From Leptolyngbya sp. CCY15150 (lineage in GTDB: Bacteria > Cyanobacteriota > Cyanobacteriia > RECH01), in the NCBI RefSeq assembly GCF_016888135.1, contig NZ_JACSWB010000147.1:62001-126000 (forward strand): a stretch of DNA of 64,000 nt, read 5' to 3'. A program made the translations under genes and the position numbers. Each line of letters begins with the position of its first letter. The stretch's first letter is position 1. Shown piece by piece: positions 19,687-28,329 of the stretch. The notes below the pieces were generated by a model. It had not been told where the DNA came from, ran no database searches, and worked only from the letters and a program-made list of their open reading frames with translations.

Positions 19687-20262
19687 GAAGTTTGTCGATA
19701 GGAAGATGGGGAATGCCGAGGTGATCATACCAGGGGTAGTTGTCCATGGCGGATCGTTAGCAATACAGTTGACTAAGAACTGGAATGGATGAGATAGCGC
19801 GTCGCCCTCTCGGCATGTTGCCGATGAACCCGCAATCTTTTGTCATCTAAATATCAACACATAGTCTTGATTCAGCGTTGCTCTTGATCATGACCCTAAA
19901 AGCCAGGATTGCCATGAGATGGGGCGATCGCGCTGATAGTTGATGGAGATCGCAGCAGATCCTGTCTGGAATCATCGTGAACCTTGTTGTAGATCACACT
20001 CAAGGCACCCTGAATCCCAGACAATGAAAATAGATTCATGTGGTAGCAATTGTAACGGTTAGCTTACAAATTACGGTTATATACCGAATGCGGATGCTAA
20101 CAGCAAGCGCGATCGCCCCATGAAGCTAAGAGATTCAGGACTCTACACCCTCGTAGGAACCATCCAGTTCTCGCATTCTCGCTTCCTTGATTGCTCTCTT
20201 CATTCTGAGGCTGTCTCCGAAGCTCCCAGTTCGATAGGTTTAGGCTCTGAGGAGGATCCACC
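19687..20262. other. 576-bp divergent gap between chrA and a secreted-protein gene
   Basis: No gene is supported here; short frames lack ribosome-binding sites or family features. At about 20051-20085 the direct repeats AACGGTTA and TACGGTTA lie before GGTTATATACC, an AT-rich palindrome that could be part of a promoter for the gene at 20263. No transcription signal is certain. Confidence 0.4.
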
Positions 20263-20808
20263 ATGCATTCATCCACCCGTTCCATGCAAGCACCCGCTCC
20301 ATTTCGCCGCATTCAAACTGCTCTACTGACAGCCGCTGTTAGTCTTGGGCTTGGAAGTGTGCTAGTAGGCCTTGCATCAAGTTCAAGCCATGCATCCGAC
20401 CTGGTTCCATCCCAAGCCTTGGCGCAGGCGGGTGAGACGATTGTAGATGATGGCATTTATTTGTATGGACAGTCTGCAGAACCAGAGCAAGCAGGAGCTG
20501 CCTACATGGTCTTTGAGTCGCGCAGCGATCGCGTGGTGGGTGCTTTTTATATGCCCCATTCGTCCTTTGACTGTTTTTATGGCAGTGCAGAACCAGATCA
20601 GCTTGCCTTGATGGTTGTGAATAGCTACGAACAAGATGCAGCCTATCCCTTTGATGTGGCGTTACAGGGTAACAGCGATGTTGCCAGCAGTGTCGGTGGG
20701 GCGATCGCTCCCATCACCCTAGAAGGATTCCAACCGATCGCCACCCTCAGCGAGAATGATTATCGTATCTTAGAGGTCTGCCAATCCCAATATGGGGATC
20801 AAATTTAA
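20263..20808 (+). CDS. secreted protein of unknown function
   Basis: A 181-residue protein with GAGGAGGA upstream of the ATG. The N-terminus has basic residues, then a hydrophobic core (about residues 21-41) and a small-residue stretch ending HASD or ALAQA, a typical signal peptide. The mature part includes YMVFESRSDRVVGAFYMP and a C-terminal YRILEVCQSQY, with two cysteines likely to pair outside the cytoplasm. Similar exported proteins occur widely in cyanobacteria, but no function is known to me. No operon partner. Confidence 0.75.
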   Translation: MHSSTRSMQAPAPFRRIQTALLTAAVSLGLGSVLVGLASSSSHASDLVPSQALAQAGETIVDDGIYLYGQSAEPEQAGAAYMVFESRSDRVVGAFYMPHSSFDCFYGSAEPDQLALMVVNSYEQDAAYPFDVALQGNSDVASSVGGAIAPITLEGFQPIATLSENDYRILEVCQSQYGDQI

Positions 20809-20880
20809 GCTGTCTAGAACTGGAGCTTGGAGACTGCATAGGTTATTTTTGAGTCTGATTAGGTACCTTAGCTAACCCTT

Positions 20881-20963
20881 TCATGGCTCCTGTACCCATT
20901 TTTGCAGTTCCTCATCAGGTTCATTGAAGGCGCGATCTTTGACTAGATAGTTCGCGATCGCGC
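20881..20963 (-). pseudogene. decayed C-terminal fragment of a second NACHT-like protein
   Basis: The minus strand reads DRAFNEPDEELQKWVQEP then a stop (TGA at 20883-20881). This aligns with the extreme C-terminus of the NACHT protein upstream on the same strand, DRALNDPDEQLREWAQEQ. DNA similarity is also visible (GGTTCATTGAAGGCGCGATC versus GGTCATTGAGGGCGCGATCG). No start or upstream domain was found, so it is a remnant. It lies 78 bp beyond the toxin gene stop. Confidence 0.65.
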
Positions 20964-21041
20964 AGCAGATCCAGAGCTTTGATATGGACAGAATAGGTAG
21001 CCTTTCGAGGTATTTCTCTGCCCATCGCTGTTACCAATCAT

Positions 21042-21326
21042 TTAGTACACATCGTCATGGGAACCAAGATTTAATAGCAGAATGGATTGCTCTTGCGTCT
21101 CTACGTCATTCACAAACTCAAACAAGACTCTCAGTTTGTAATCAATTGAAGCTGACCAAATTCCAGCCAAATCGCCTGTTAGTTTATGGGTTTGTAAGCT
21201 GGGATGAAACGGGTTCTCGGAAAGTTGATTCAGCGTTTGTTCAATTGCAGAGCGTAAATCTGGGTTACGTTTTACTAGACGCTTAAAAGCTCTCAACGAT
21301 TTGGGAGTCCAGCCAATTTGTCTCAT
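21042..21326 (-). CDS. RelE/ParE-superfamily toxin
   Basis: A 94-residue basic protein with the RelE/YafQ layout: an N-terminal helix SLRAFKRLVKRNPDL, HKLTGDLAGIWSASIDYKLRVLFEF in the middle, and a C-terminal ILLLNLGSHDDVY. Such toxins cut mRNA on the ribosome. It overlaps the antitoxin gene by 4 bp (ATGA type), the usual type II toxin-antitoxin coupling. It lies directly downstream of the NACHT gene, on the same strand. Confidence 0.85.
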   Translation of the reverse strand: MRQIGWTPKSLRAFKRLVKRNPDLRSAIEQTLNQLSENPFHPSLQTHKLTGDLAGIWSASIDYKLRVLFEFVNDVETQEQSILLLNLGSHDDVY

Positions 21327-21541
21327 TGATCTAGCTCGGCCATAAAATCGGCAACAGAACCAAATTGCACTTGTCCCTGAGCATATTCTTGACGAACTTC
21401 AGCAATCTCACGCATTAGTATTTTTCGTCGCTGCTCGATGAGGCGCTTCTGAAGAAGTTCGAGTAGAGCTTCCTGATCATTTAGTGATAAGGTTTCGATT
21501 GTTTCAATTGCTCTCTGAAAAGTAGAAGATTGTTCCGTCAT
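21323..21541 (-). CDS. antitoxin partner of the RelE-type toxin
   Basis: A 72-residue acidic, mostly helical protein (IETLSLNDQEALLELLQKRL...) ending ADFMAELDQ. It precedes and overlaps the RelE-like toxin gene by 4 bp, the standard antitoxin-first arrangement. No ribbon-helix-helix or helix-turn-helix domain is obvious, so it may neutralise by wrapping the toxin. It starts 29 bp after the NACHT gene stop and could be read through from it. Confidence 0.8.
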   Translation of the reverse strand: MTEQSSTFQRAIETIETLSLNDQEALLELLQKRLIEQRRKILMREIAEVRQEYAQGQVQFGSVADFMAELDQ

Positions 21542-21570
21542 CGCGATACTCCAAAGTGGACTAAAGATTT

Positions 21571-24561
21571 TTACTGAATTGTATCTGAATCCTTACGATT
21601 TTTCCATTTGACTAACTGTTCCTGTGCCCATTCTCGCAATTGCTCATCGGGGTCATTGAGGGCGCGATCGTGTAACAGCCGCTCAGTTGTTTGCAAATTC
21701 ATAGGATAGTGTGTAATCAAGGTCTCTATCGCCGTTAAAAGTATTAAACCTCTATAGTACCTATCCATCTCATCAGTCTGAGGAACTGGTATCTTCTCCT
21801 GTACAACTTCACACATAAAACGGAAGGTTTCAGGATGAGTTGGGAAACTCTCAGCAATTGTTTGTACAACTACAGACTTCATGAAAGCTTCAAAACACTC
21901 GCTTTGCTGGTGTTTGTAAAACTGTCCTCTAATAATGGAAAATATTTCAGGTGTGTTACTGTAAAACTTTCCCATAACTTCTAGAGCACGGCACTGTGCT
22001 TCTATCCACTCATCTTCTAGATTGCGCTGAAACCAGAATAATGTGTCGGGATTATCTCGATAATATTTTGCAATTACATGGTATGAAACCTGCAGAGTAT
22101 CCTCACTATCTTGAGCATGTTTCTTTAACCAATCAATTGTGTCTGGGTGATCATGGAATCTGTGAGCAACTTCAGATATTACTGTTTGTGGAACAAGAGG
22201 GTAATCACTATTTACCTGAGATTTAAGCCATTCTAAAGTGCCTGGATCAGAATAAAAATTCTTGGAAATCGTTAATATAGCTGACATTGGTACATAACAT
22301 AGTTTTTGTCCATAAATCTCTTTGAAGAGATCGTTTTTTTGAGGGTATTCTTCTTCGAGCGAGACTACCTCTGTCCAATCTAGTAATTCTTTGAGCCATG
22401 AGAGGCTATCAGAATAGTTTTTTCCAATTCGATGCAAGACTGCTTCTGCTGCATCCTGACTTAGTGGAGCATAAGGCTTTAGTATCGCACTCTTCATTCT
22501 CTGTAGTAAGTCTTGGCGTAATTCTTTCAATTCAGTATTTTTAGAAACTTCGGAGAGACAATCACAGGCTAAGGTCAAGTATCGTAAGTCATGAACTTTG
22601 ACTTCTGATGCCTGTATACGCTCCGGCTTTTGAGTAAGTAAAAACTCAATTAGCTGCTTAGAGGAATTTGGATCAATTATGCTACACACTAAACGTAATG
22701 GCTCATCCCAGCTTTCATCTTGCCAGTGCTGCCCAAAAAACTTATCTCGAAGTTGCTCAAAGGTGAGGATGCCTTGTTTCTCAAAGCGATGAACAATTTC
22801 AACGGCACAAAAATACTCTAAAAAGGTGCGATGCATGAAGCCATAGGTGTCGGCTCCACGGTCGCAGAGGATGAAGTTGCGATCGCGCAGTTGTTGAATC
22901 AACCGATTAGCTTTTTCGCGGGGTTCACTGAAGCCCTGATCGCGCAAATAGTCGGTCAAAATGCGGGTGAGGCGATCGGCACTGATGAGATTTCCCCTCA
23001 GTCCGTCTTCTCCTGCCTGCATCTCATAGGCAATCAGGCGCAACATCTCCTGCTTTTCCCGTCGTCCGATCGCATCCATCGGAATCGGCAACCGCTTGTG
23101 ATCCACATCCCAGTGGTAGAGCAATACTCGCGAAGCCTGGTCATAGAGGTCGGCGCGATCGCGGGGTAACTCCTGCCGCCGATTTAAAATTGCCATCATG
23201 GTCAGCAATAGCGGATTGTCTGCTAGGTTAGCGATCGCCCTAGAATTAGCAATAGCATCCTTCAATCGCTGTTTCAGCCGCACTTTGTCAGGATCGCTGC
23301 CCATCGACAGGTCATACCAGCGATCGATAAACTTGTGGACTTCGTCGGTATCTAGGGATTGAATTGTGAAGTGACGGAACTCGCTGTGCCGGAGGCGATC
23401 GGGGTTATAGCCGATGATGCGAGACGTGACTAACACCTGTGCGTTGGGATATTGCTGGGAAAAGCGAATGATGTCGTCGATGACGGTTGCTTGAGAGGTG
23501 CGATCAAATACCTCGTCCAGACCATTAAACATCACCAGCGTTGGGTTTTCTAACAAATGCTGATGCAGTTGATGTTGATCAAACTGCCAATCTACGCCCC
23601 GACCGCTATGGAGGAATTCAAGGAAGTCGGTCGATGGATTGAGGGCGAATTCTCGTAACTCGATCAATAGTGGCAATTTTTCGGTTTTGCCCTCGACCCA
23701 TTCCAGGGCGAGATAGTGCAATAGGCTGGACTTGCCCGCTCCTGGGTCGCCTAAAATCACCGCCCGCTGAGAGTCGGCTACGGCTTCTAACACTTTTTGT
23801 GCAGGTTGCGTCAAGAAGTCGGAGTTCTCTGAGAACTCCGACTTCTGCCGGAGATCGAGTGGCAGGTCGTAGCGCATGGGAGGCAAGGCTTCCCGCACCG
23901 TTTGCTCAATGAACATTGCCCAGAGCTTGATGGCATCAACGCGATCGGTACTGTCGAGGGTGTAAAGCTTCAGATAGCCATAGCTGGCCTGCAAACTCGC
24001 TCGATAGGTCTCGATATCAAATCCGGGTGAACGTTGTGCGGTATTGCGGGCAATGTCTTCGAGTAGGTCAGAGTTCAGAATATCCCGCAACTCTGGACTC
24101 GCTTTAACAATGCCTTTGACCTCGTACATATATTCTTTGCAAACTCCCCGCCAATCAAACTCTTCTGATGGAAACTGCCATCCGGAGCCTTGATCCTGTT
24201 GGGCCCAAATTTGCTCTAGCTGGGCATCATCAATTTTTTTACAATCCTTTTCAAAGGCTTTTCCCAGGATGGGACGCACCGCTGGATCTTGCACAAATGT
24301 CTTGATTGTTGCCCGATAGTGATGATGAATACTGGTGTCAGGAACGTCGTTAAGCTGAAGCTCTTTAATGAAGCGCTTGATGAAATAGCCAATAGCTTCG
24401 TTCATAGGCGCTTTTAGTTCTGCGGCCTTGAGTCGGCTGACTCCGCCACTCAAGCAAGCCTTGAAGAAATCTTGAACATAGCTCTCTAGAGCAGGCTTGC
24501 CCAATTCTGCAAAGGCCCACTTACCCACTTCTATTGCTGGGACTGCCAACCATTCCAACAT
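21571..24561 (-). CDS. NACHT-domain STAND NTPase with C-terminal helical repeats
   Basis: A 996-residue protein (from ATG 24561; a TTG at 24630 would add 23). An N-terminal helical region of about 235 residues is of unknown function. The NACHT NTPase follows: Walker A GDPGAGKSS (Lys277), Walker B VMFNGLDEV (343-351), VTSRIIGY sensor, and FMHRTFLEYFCAVEI of the winged-helix end. The last 300 residues hold imperfect repeats with a core like PDTLxWLK (DPGTLEWLK, HPDTIDWLK, NPDTLFWFQ). NACHT proteins are signal-sensing switches; several bacterial ones give phage defence. Codon and base use are more AT-rich than neighbours and HIP1 is absent from 20962 to 22878. A 33-bp palindrome is embedded in frame at 23814-23846. 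Confidence 0.88.
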   Translation of the reverse strand: MLEWLAVPAIEVGKWAFAELGKPALESYVQDFFKACLSGGVSRLKAAELKAPMNEAIGYFIKRFIKELQLNDVPDTSIHHHYRATIKTFVQDPAVRPILGKAFEKDCKKIDDAQLEQIWAQQDQGSGWQFPSEEFDWRGVCKEYMYEVKGIVKASPELRDILNSDLLEDIARNTAQRSPGFDIETYRASLQASYGYLKLYTLDSTDRVDAIKLWAMFIEQTVREALPPMRYDLPLDLRQKSEFSENSDFLTQPAQKVLEAVADSQRAVILGDPGAGKSSLLHYLALEWVEGKTEKLPLLIELREFALNPSTDFLEFLHSGRGVDWQFDQHQLHQHLLENPTLVMFNGLDEVFDRTSQATVIDDIIRFSQQYPNAQVLVTSRIIGYNPDRLRHSEFRHFTIQSLDTDEVHKFIDRWYDLSMGSDPDKVRLKQRLKDAIANSRAIANLADNPLLLTMMAILNRRQELPRDRADLYDQASRVLLYHWDVDHKRLPIPMDAIGRREKQEMLRLIAYEMQAGEDGLRGNLISADRLTRILTDYLRDQGFSEPREKANRLIQQLRDRNFILCDRGADTYGFMHRTFLEYFCAVEIVHRFEKQGILTFEQLRDKFFGQHWQDESWDEPLRLVCSIIDPNSSKQLIEFLLTQKPERIQASEVKVHDLRYLTLACDCLSEVSKNTELKELRQDLLQRMKSAILKPYAPLSQDAAEAVLHRIGKNYSDSLSWLKELLDWTEVVSLEEEYPQKNDLFKEIYGQKLCYVPMSAILTISKNFYSDPGTLEWLKSQVNSDYPLVPQTVISEVAHRFHDHPDTIDWLKKHAQDSEDTLQVSYHVIAKYYRDNPDTLFWFQRNLEDEWIEAQCRALEVMGKFYSNTPEIFSIIRGQFYKHQQSECFEAFMKSVVVQTIAESFPTHPETFRFMCEVVQEKIPVPQTDEMDRYYRGLILLTAIETLITHYPMNLQTTERLLHDRALNDPDEQLREWAQEQLVKWKNRKDSDTIQ
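23814..23846. repeat. 33-bp perfect palindrome inside the NACHT gene
   Basis: Two 16-bp arms (left arm AGAAGTCGGAGTTCTC) with a single T at the centre. It encodes QKSEFSENSDFL in the linker just before the NACHT domain (residues 239-250) and keeps the frame open. Confidence 0.95.
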
Positions 24562-25222
24562 AGGGAGATGAAGCGACTGAACACTAGCTTTACTATGGCA
24601 TCTATCGTATGGAGGTGTCAGTGATCGCAATCAAACCATGGTTAGCAGTCTTGTCCTGTGGCATTTTGCTAGCGCAGCCAGGTGGATGAAGCACAGGGGC
24701 ATGGATTCAACCTATATGTAATAGCGATTCCCTACGGCTTTCATCTCGGTTTAGGGCAGGGTATCCGAGGGCTTAATGCAGCGATCGCATTTATTCAATG
24801 CAAAATCTGCATATCTTTAGCGAAAATGTAGTTAAGGTTACGAAACTTGTTTGGTTCTGCCTTTAACCTATCTACAACGTCATCACTAGCGTTTAGTCTT
24901 TCATTAGCCTAAATAGTGTGGTGGCACATGATTTAGTTCTTAATTACTTAACTTGTTTTGAGGGAGGCACTTGTCGTACATCTGCTTAAGTTTACGTTGA
25001 CTATCAAGTCATCATGCCAGCATCATAAACTGAAGGGACAGGGCTCTAGGCTCACGTCTTGGATGTTTGATGACCGCTTGGTCATGCCACTGCGATAGAA
25101 ACATTTTATGCAGTGCATTATTTAAAGTACGGCAGCCATGACCAATTTGTCTGTAGTTAGACAAAAAACGTTACACCGATCGCCATTGGCGTCCGTTTGG
25201 TGTTATTTACGAGGGCAACGTT
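24562..25222. other. intergenic region and long leader upstream of nirA
   Basis: The NACHT gene and nirA are divergent here. The only supported signals are the NtcA box and -10 element at 24828-24869; they imply a nirA leader of about 345 nt with no gene visible in it. GAGGG at 25211-25215 precedes the GTG start of nirA. Confidence 0.7.
24828..24869 (+). promoter_or_regulatory. NtcA-activated promoter of the nirA operon
   Basis: GTAGTTAAGGTTAC at 24828-24841 is an exact GTA-N8-TAC NtcA site. TAACCT at 24864-24869 fits the TAN3T -10 consensus and lies 22 bp further on, the spacing of class II NtcA promoters where NtcA replaces the -35 box. NtcA with 2-oxoglutarate activates nitrate genes when ammonium is scarce. 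Confidence 0.85.
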
Positions 25223-26779
25223 GTGACCAACGTCATCGGCACATCCGTCCAAGAGACGGCCACACTGAATAAATTTGAAAAGCTGAAGGCCGAGAAAGAT
25301 GGTTTGGCTGTCAAATCAGAATTAGGGCATTTTGCTCAGGTTGGCTGGGAAGCGATGGATAAAACCGATCGCGATCATCGGCTCAAGTGGCTGGGTGTGT
25401 TCTTCCGTCCAGTCACGCCAGGCAAGTTTATGCTGCGACTGCGGATGCCCCACGGGCTGATTACGAGTCAGCAGTTTCGGCTCTTAGGCGCGATTATCCA
25501 ACGCTATGGAGATGACGGCAGTGGGGACATCACCACCCGTCAAAATATCCAGCTTCGCGGGATCGGCTTGGAAGATATTCCAGGTATCTTTGAGCAGCTT
25601 GAAGCGGCTGGACTCACCTCCGTACAGTCGGGTATGGATAATGTGCGCAATATCACCGGATCACCTGTTTCTGGCATTGATGCCCATGAGTTGATTGATA
25701 CTCGGGACTTGGTGCAGCAGGTTCAGGATATGATCACCGATCGAGGTCAAGGAAATCCAGAGTTCACGAACCTTCCCCGTAAGTTCAATATTGCCATTGA
25801 AGGGGGTCGAGATAACTCGGTTCATGCTGAGATCAACGATATTGCCTGTGTGCCAGCCTATCGGGATGGGGTGTTGGGCTTCAATGTTTTGGTGGGAGGG
25901 TTTTTCTCCGCCAAGCGCTGTGAAGCGGCAATTCCTCTCGATGCTTGGGTGTCGCCGGAGGATGTGGTGGCGGTATGCCGTGCCATTTTGGAGGTATACC
26001 GGGATCACGGTCTGCGGGCCAATCGTCAAAAGTCGCGGCTTATGTGGCTGATTGATGATTGGGGGCTAGAGCGATTTCGGGCTGCGGTAGAGGAGCAGAT
26101 GGGGCGATCGCTGCTTCCGGCTGCTCCTAAGGATGAGTTGGACTGGGATAAGCGCGACCATATTGGCGTCTATCCCCAAGCCCAAGCTGGTTTCAACTAC
26201 CTGGGTATTCATATCCCTGTGGGTCGATTGTATGCCTCAGATATGAATGAGCTGGCTCGCTTGGCAGAGGTCTATGGAACGGGGGAACTGCGACTCACGG
26301 TGGAGCAGAATGTCATCATTCCCCATATCCCTGATTCTCGCCTAGAGGCTTGTTTAGCTGAACCTCTATTGAGCGATCGCTTTTCGGTGAATCCAACTCC
26401 TCTGATGCGATCGCTGGTCTCTTGCACTGGAGCCCAGTTCTGTAACTTTGCTCTGATTGAAACCAAAAGCCGAGCTGTTGCTCTGGTGCAGGAGCTAGAG
26501 GCCGAGCTAGAGATTCCTAAGTCGGTGCGGATGCACTGGACGGGGTGCCCCAACTCCTGCGGTCAACCGCAGGTTGCAGAGATCGGTTTGATGGGCACGA
26601 AAGCTCGGAAAAACGGTAAGGCAGTTGATGGTGTTGATATTTACATGGGTGGCAAAGTGGGTAAGGATGCCCACCTCGGCACCTGTGTGATGAAAGGAAT
26701 TCCCTGTGAAGACCTCAAGCCTGTGTTGACGAAGATTCTGATGGATACCTTTGGTGCTCAACCTAAGGTGTCTGCCTAG
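25223..26779 (+). CDS. nirA: ferredoxin-nitrite reductase
   Basis: A 518-residue siroheme / 4Fe-4S enzyme that reduces nitrite to ammonium with six electrons from ferredoxin. Seen: the four cluster cysteines Cys401 and Cys407 (SCTGAQFC) and Cys442 and Cys446 (TGCPNSCG), the duplicated NiR/SiR half-domains, and TRQNIQLRGI. GTG start with GAGGG 8 nt upstream. It is the first gene of the nirA-nrtABCD-narB operon, 119 bp before nrtA, and driven by the NtcA promoter. Confidence 0.95.
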   Translation: MTNVIGTSVQETATLNKFEKLKAEKDGLAVKSELGHFAQVGWEAMDKTDRDHRLKWLGVFFRPVTPGKFMLRLRMPHGLITSQQFRLLGAIIQRYGDDGSGDITTRQNIQLRGIGLEDIPGIFEQLEAAGLTSVQSGMDNVRNITGSPVSGIDAHELIDTRDLVQQVQDMITDRGQGNPEFTNLPRKFNIAIEGGRDNSVHAEINDIACVPAYRDGVLGFNVLVGGFFSAKRCEAAIPLDAWVSPEDVVAVCRAILEVYRDHGLRANRQKSRLMWLIDDWGLERFRAAVEEQMGRSLLPAAPKDELDWDKRDHIGVYPQAQAGFNYLGIHIPVGRLYASDMNELARLAEVYGTGELRLTVEQNVIIPHIPDSRLEACLAEPLLSDRFSVNPTPLMRSLVSCTGAQFCNFALIETKSRAVALVQELEAELEIPKSVRMHWTGCPNSCGQPQVAEIGLMGTKARKNGKAVDGVDIYMGGKVGKDAHLGTCVMKGIPCEDLKPVLTKILMDTFGAQPKVSA

Positions 26780-26898
26780 CCGCTCTGTTCTAGGCAGTTC
26801 AGCACATCAGGCTTTTTCAGTGATCGGGCAGAAGGCGATCGCCCTTTCTCGATAGTTCTATTTCCATTATTTGATAACGAAGGATCAGGAAACCGCCC

Positions 26899-28206
26899 AT
26901 GACTCGACTTTCTAGACGCAAGTTTATTTTGACCGCTAGCGCTACGGCTGCGGGTACATTTCTTCTTAACGCTTGCTCATCTGGATCCGATAGCGACACT
27001 TCGACGGTCGAGGCAGTAGATATCGATCCGGCTGATGCGCCAGAAGTAACCGCAGCAAAACTCGGCTTCATTGCCCTCACCGACTCGGCTCCCCTGATCA
27101 TTGCTCAGGAAAAAGGTTTCTTTGCTAAATACGGCATGACCGAGGTATCGGTTGAAAAGCAGGCATCCTGGGGCACCACCCGTGACAACCTGGTGCTGGG
27201 GTCTGAAGGCGGCGGCATTGACGGAGCCCATATTCTCACCCCTATGCCTTACCTGATTTCTGAAGGTATTGTCACCGACGGGCGCAAGGTTCCCATGTAT
27301 ATCCTGGCTCGTTTGAATGTGAATGGTCAGGGAATTTCCTTATCCAATGACTATCTCGACTTGGAAGTTGGCGTTGATAGCAGCCCGCTGAAAGAGGTCT
27401 TTGCTGAACGGAAGGCAGCGGGACAAGAAGTTAAAGCAGCCATGACCTTCCCTGGCGGCACCCACGATCTGTGGATCCGCTATTGGCTAGCGGCAGGCGG
27501 TATTGATCCCGATAACGATGTCTCCACCATTGTGGTGCCACCTCCGCAAATGGTTGCCAATGTGAAAGTGGGCAACATGGATGCTTTCTGTGTGGGAGAA
27601 CCTTGGCCCTTGCAAACGGTTAACCAAGAGATTGGCTATAATGCCCTCACCACGGGTGAACTCTGGAAAGATCACCCAGAAAAGGCGTTCGGTATGAGAG
27701 CTGACTGGGTGGATCAGAACCCCAATGCCGCTAAGGCTCTGCTGAAGGCTACCTTAGAAGCTCAAATTTGGTGTAGCCAGGCAGAAAATAAAGAGGAGAT
27801 GTGTCAAATCTTGTCCAAGCGGGCCTGGTTTAACGTACCCTACGATGACATCATCGATCGCTCTGTGGGTACCTTTGACTACGGTACGGGCAAGGTACTC
27901 GACCAACCTGACCTGATGCAGAAGTATTGGGAAGATAATGCGTCTTATCCTTACAAGAGTCATGACCTTTGGTTCCTCACCGAAAATATCCGCTGGGGTT
28001 ACCTGCCGCCGGATACGGACACCGCTGCTATGGTTGATGCCGTGAACCGCGAAGATCTATGGCGGGAAGCAGCGATCGCCATTGGACAAGAATCGGCGAT
28101 TCCGGCTGACCCCTCTCGTGGCCTTGAAACCTTCTTTGACGGCATTCAGTTTGATCCAGCCGATCCACAGGCTTATCTCGATAGCCTAGCCATTAAACGA
28201 GTGTAG
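26899..28206 (+). CDS. nrtA: nitrate-binding lipoprotein of ABC transporter
   Basis: A 435-residue solute-binding protein for nitrate/nitrite, anchored outside the cytoplasmic membrane. Seen: a twin-arginine-like SRRKFIL (5-11), hydrophobic stretch and lipobox LLNAC with lipidated Cys26, then a serine/aspartate linker. The substrate-binding domain carries AKLGFIALTDSAPLIIAQEKG and GGTHDLWIRYWLAAGGIDP. A similar domain is fused to the ATPase NrtC downstream. A hairpin after the stop may hold back transcription so that nrtA mRNA exceeds that of the membrane genes. Confidence 0.95.
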   Translation: MTRLSRRKFILTASATAAGTFLLNACSSGSDSDTSTVEAVDIDPADAPEVTAAKLGFIALTDSAPLIIAQEKGFFAKYGMTEVSVEKQASWGTTRDNLVLGSEGGGIDGAHILTPMPYLISEGIVTDGRKVPMYILARLNVNGQGISLSNDYLDLEVGVDSSPLKEVFAERKAAGQEVKAAMTFPGGTHDLWIRYWLAAGGIDPDNDVSTIVVPPPQMVANVKVGNMDAFCVGEPWPLQTVNQEIGYNALTTGELWKDHPEKAFGMRADWVDQNPNAAKALLKATLEAQIWCSQAENKEEMCQILSKRAWFNVPYDDIIDRSVGTFDYGTGKVLDQPDLMQKYWEDNASYPYKSHDLWFLTENIRWGYLPPDTDTAAMVDAVNREDLWREAAIAIGQESAIPADPSRGLETFFDGIQFDPADPQAYLDSLAIKRV

Positions 28207-28211
28207 CTCTC

Positions 28212-28256
28212 CAGCCCCCTAGGGCGATCGCATCGTTCTAGGGGCTGCTTCTTTAT
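28212..28256 (+). terminator. hairpin after nrtA (partial terminator / stabiliser)
   Basis: CAGCCCCCTAG / CTAGGGGCTG stem (one bulged base) followed by CTTCTTTAT, 5 bp past the nrtA stop. Its position inside the operon suggests attenuation that lowers nrtBCD expression relative to the binding protein. Confidence 0.65.
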
Positions 28257-28329
28257 CAGCCCTTGGTTTGAGTTTGGATTCCGACGCCTAGTTCTACCCA
28301 ACGTGTTTTAACTTCGAGAGGTATCTGTG

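Noticed and set aside
20120-20329. 69-codon frame overlapping the secreted-protein start
   Set aside because: Overlaps the signal-peptide region of a better supported gene in another frame.
24976-24989. GTA-N8-TAA resembling a second NtcA site before nirA
   Set aside because: Second half-site is TAA, not TAC, and no correctly spaced -10 follows.
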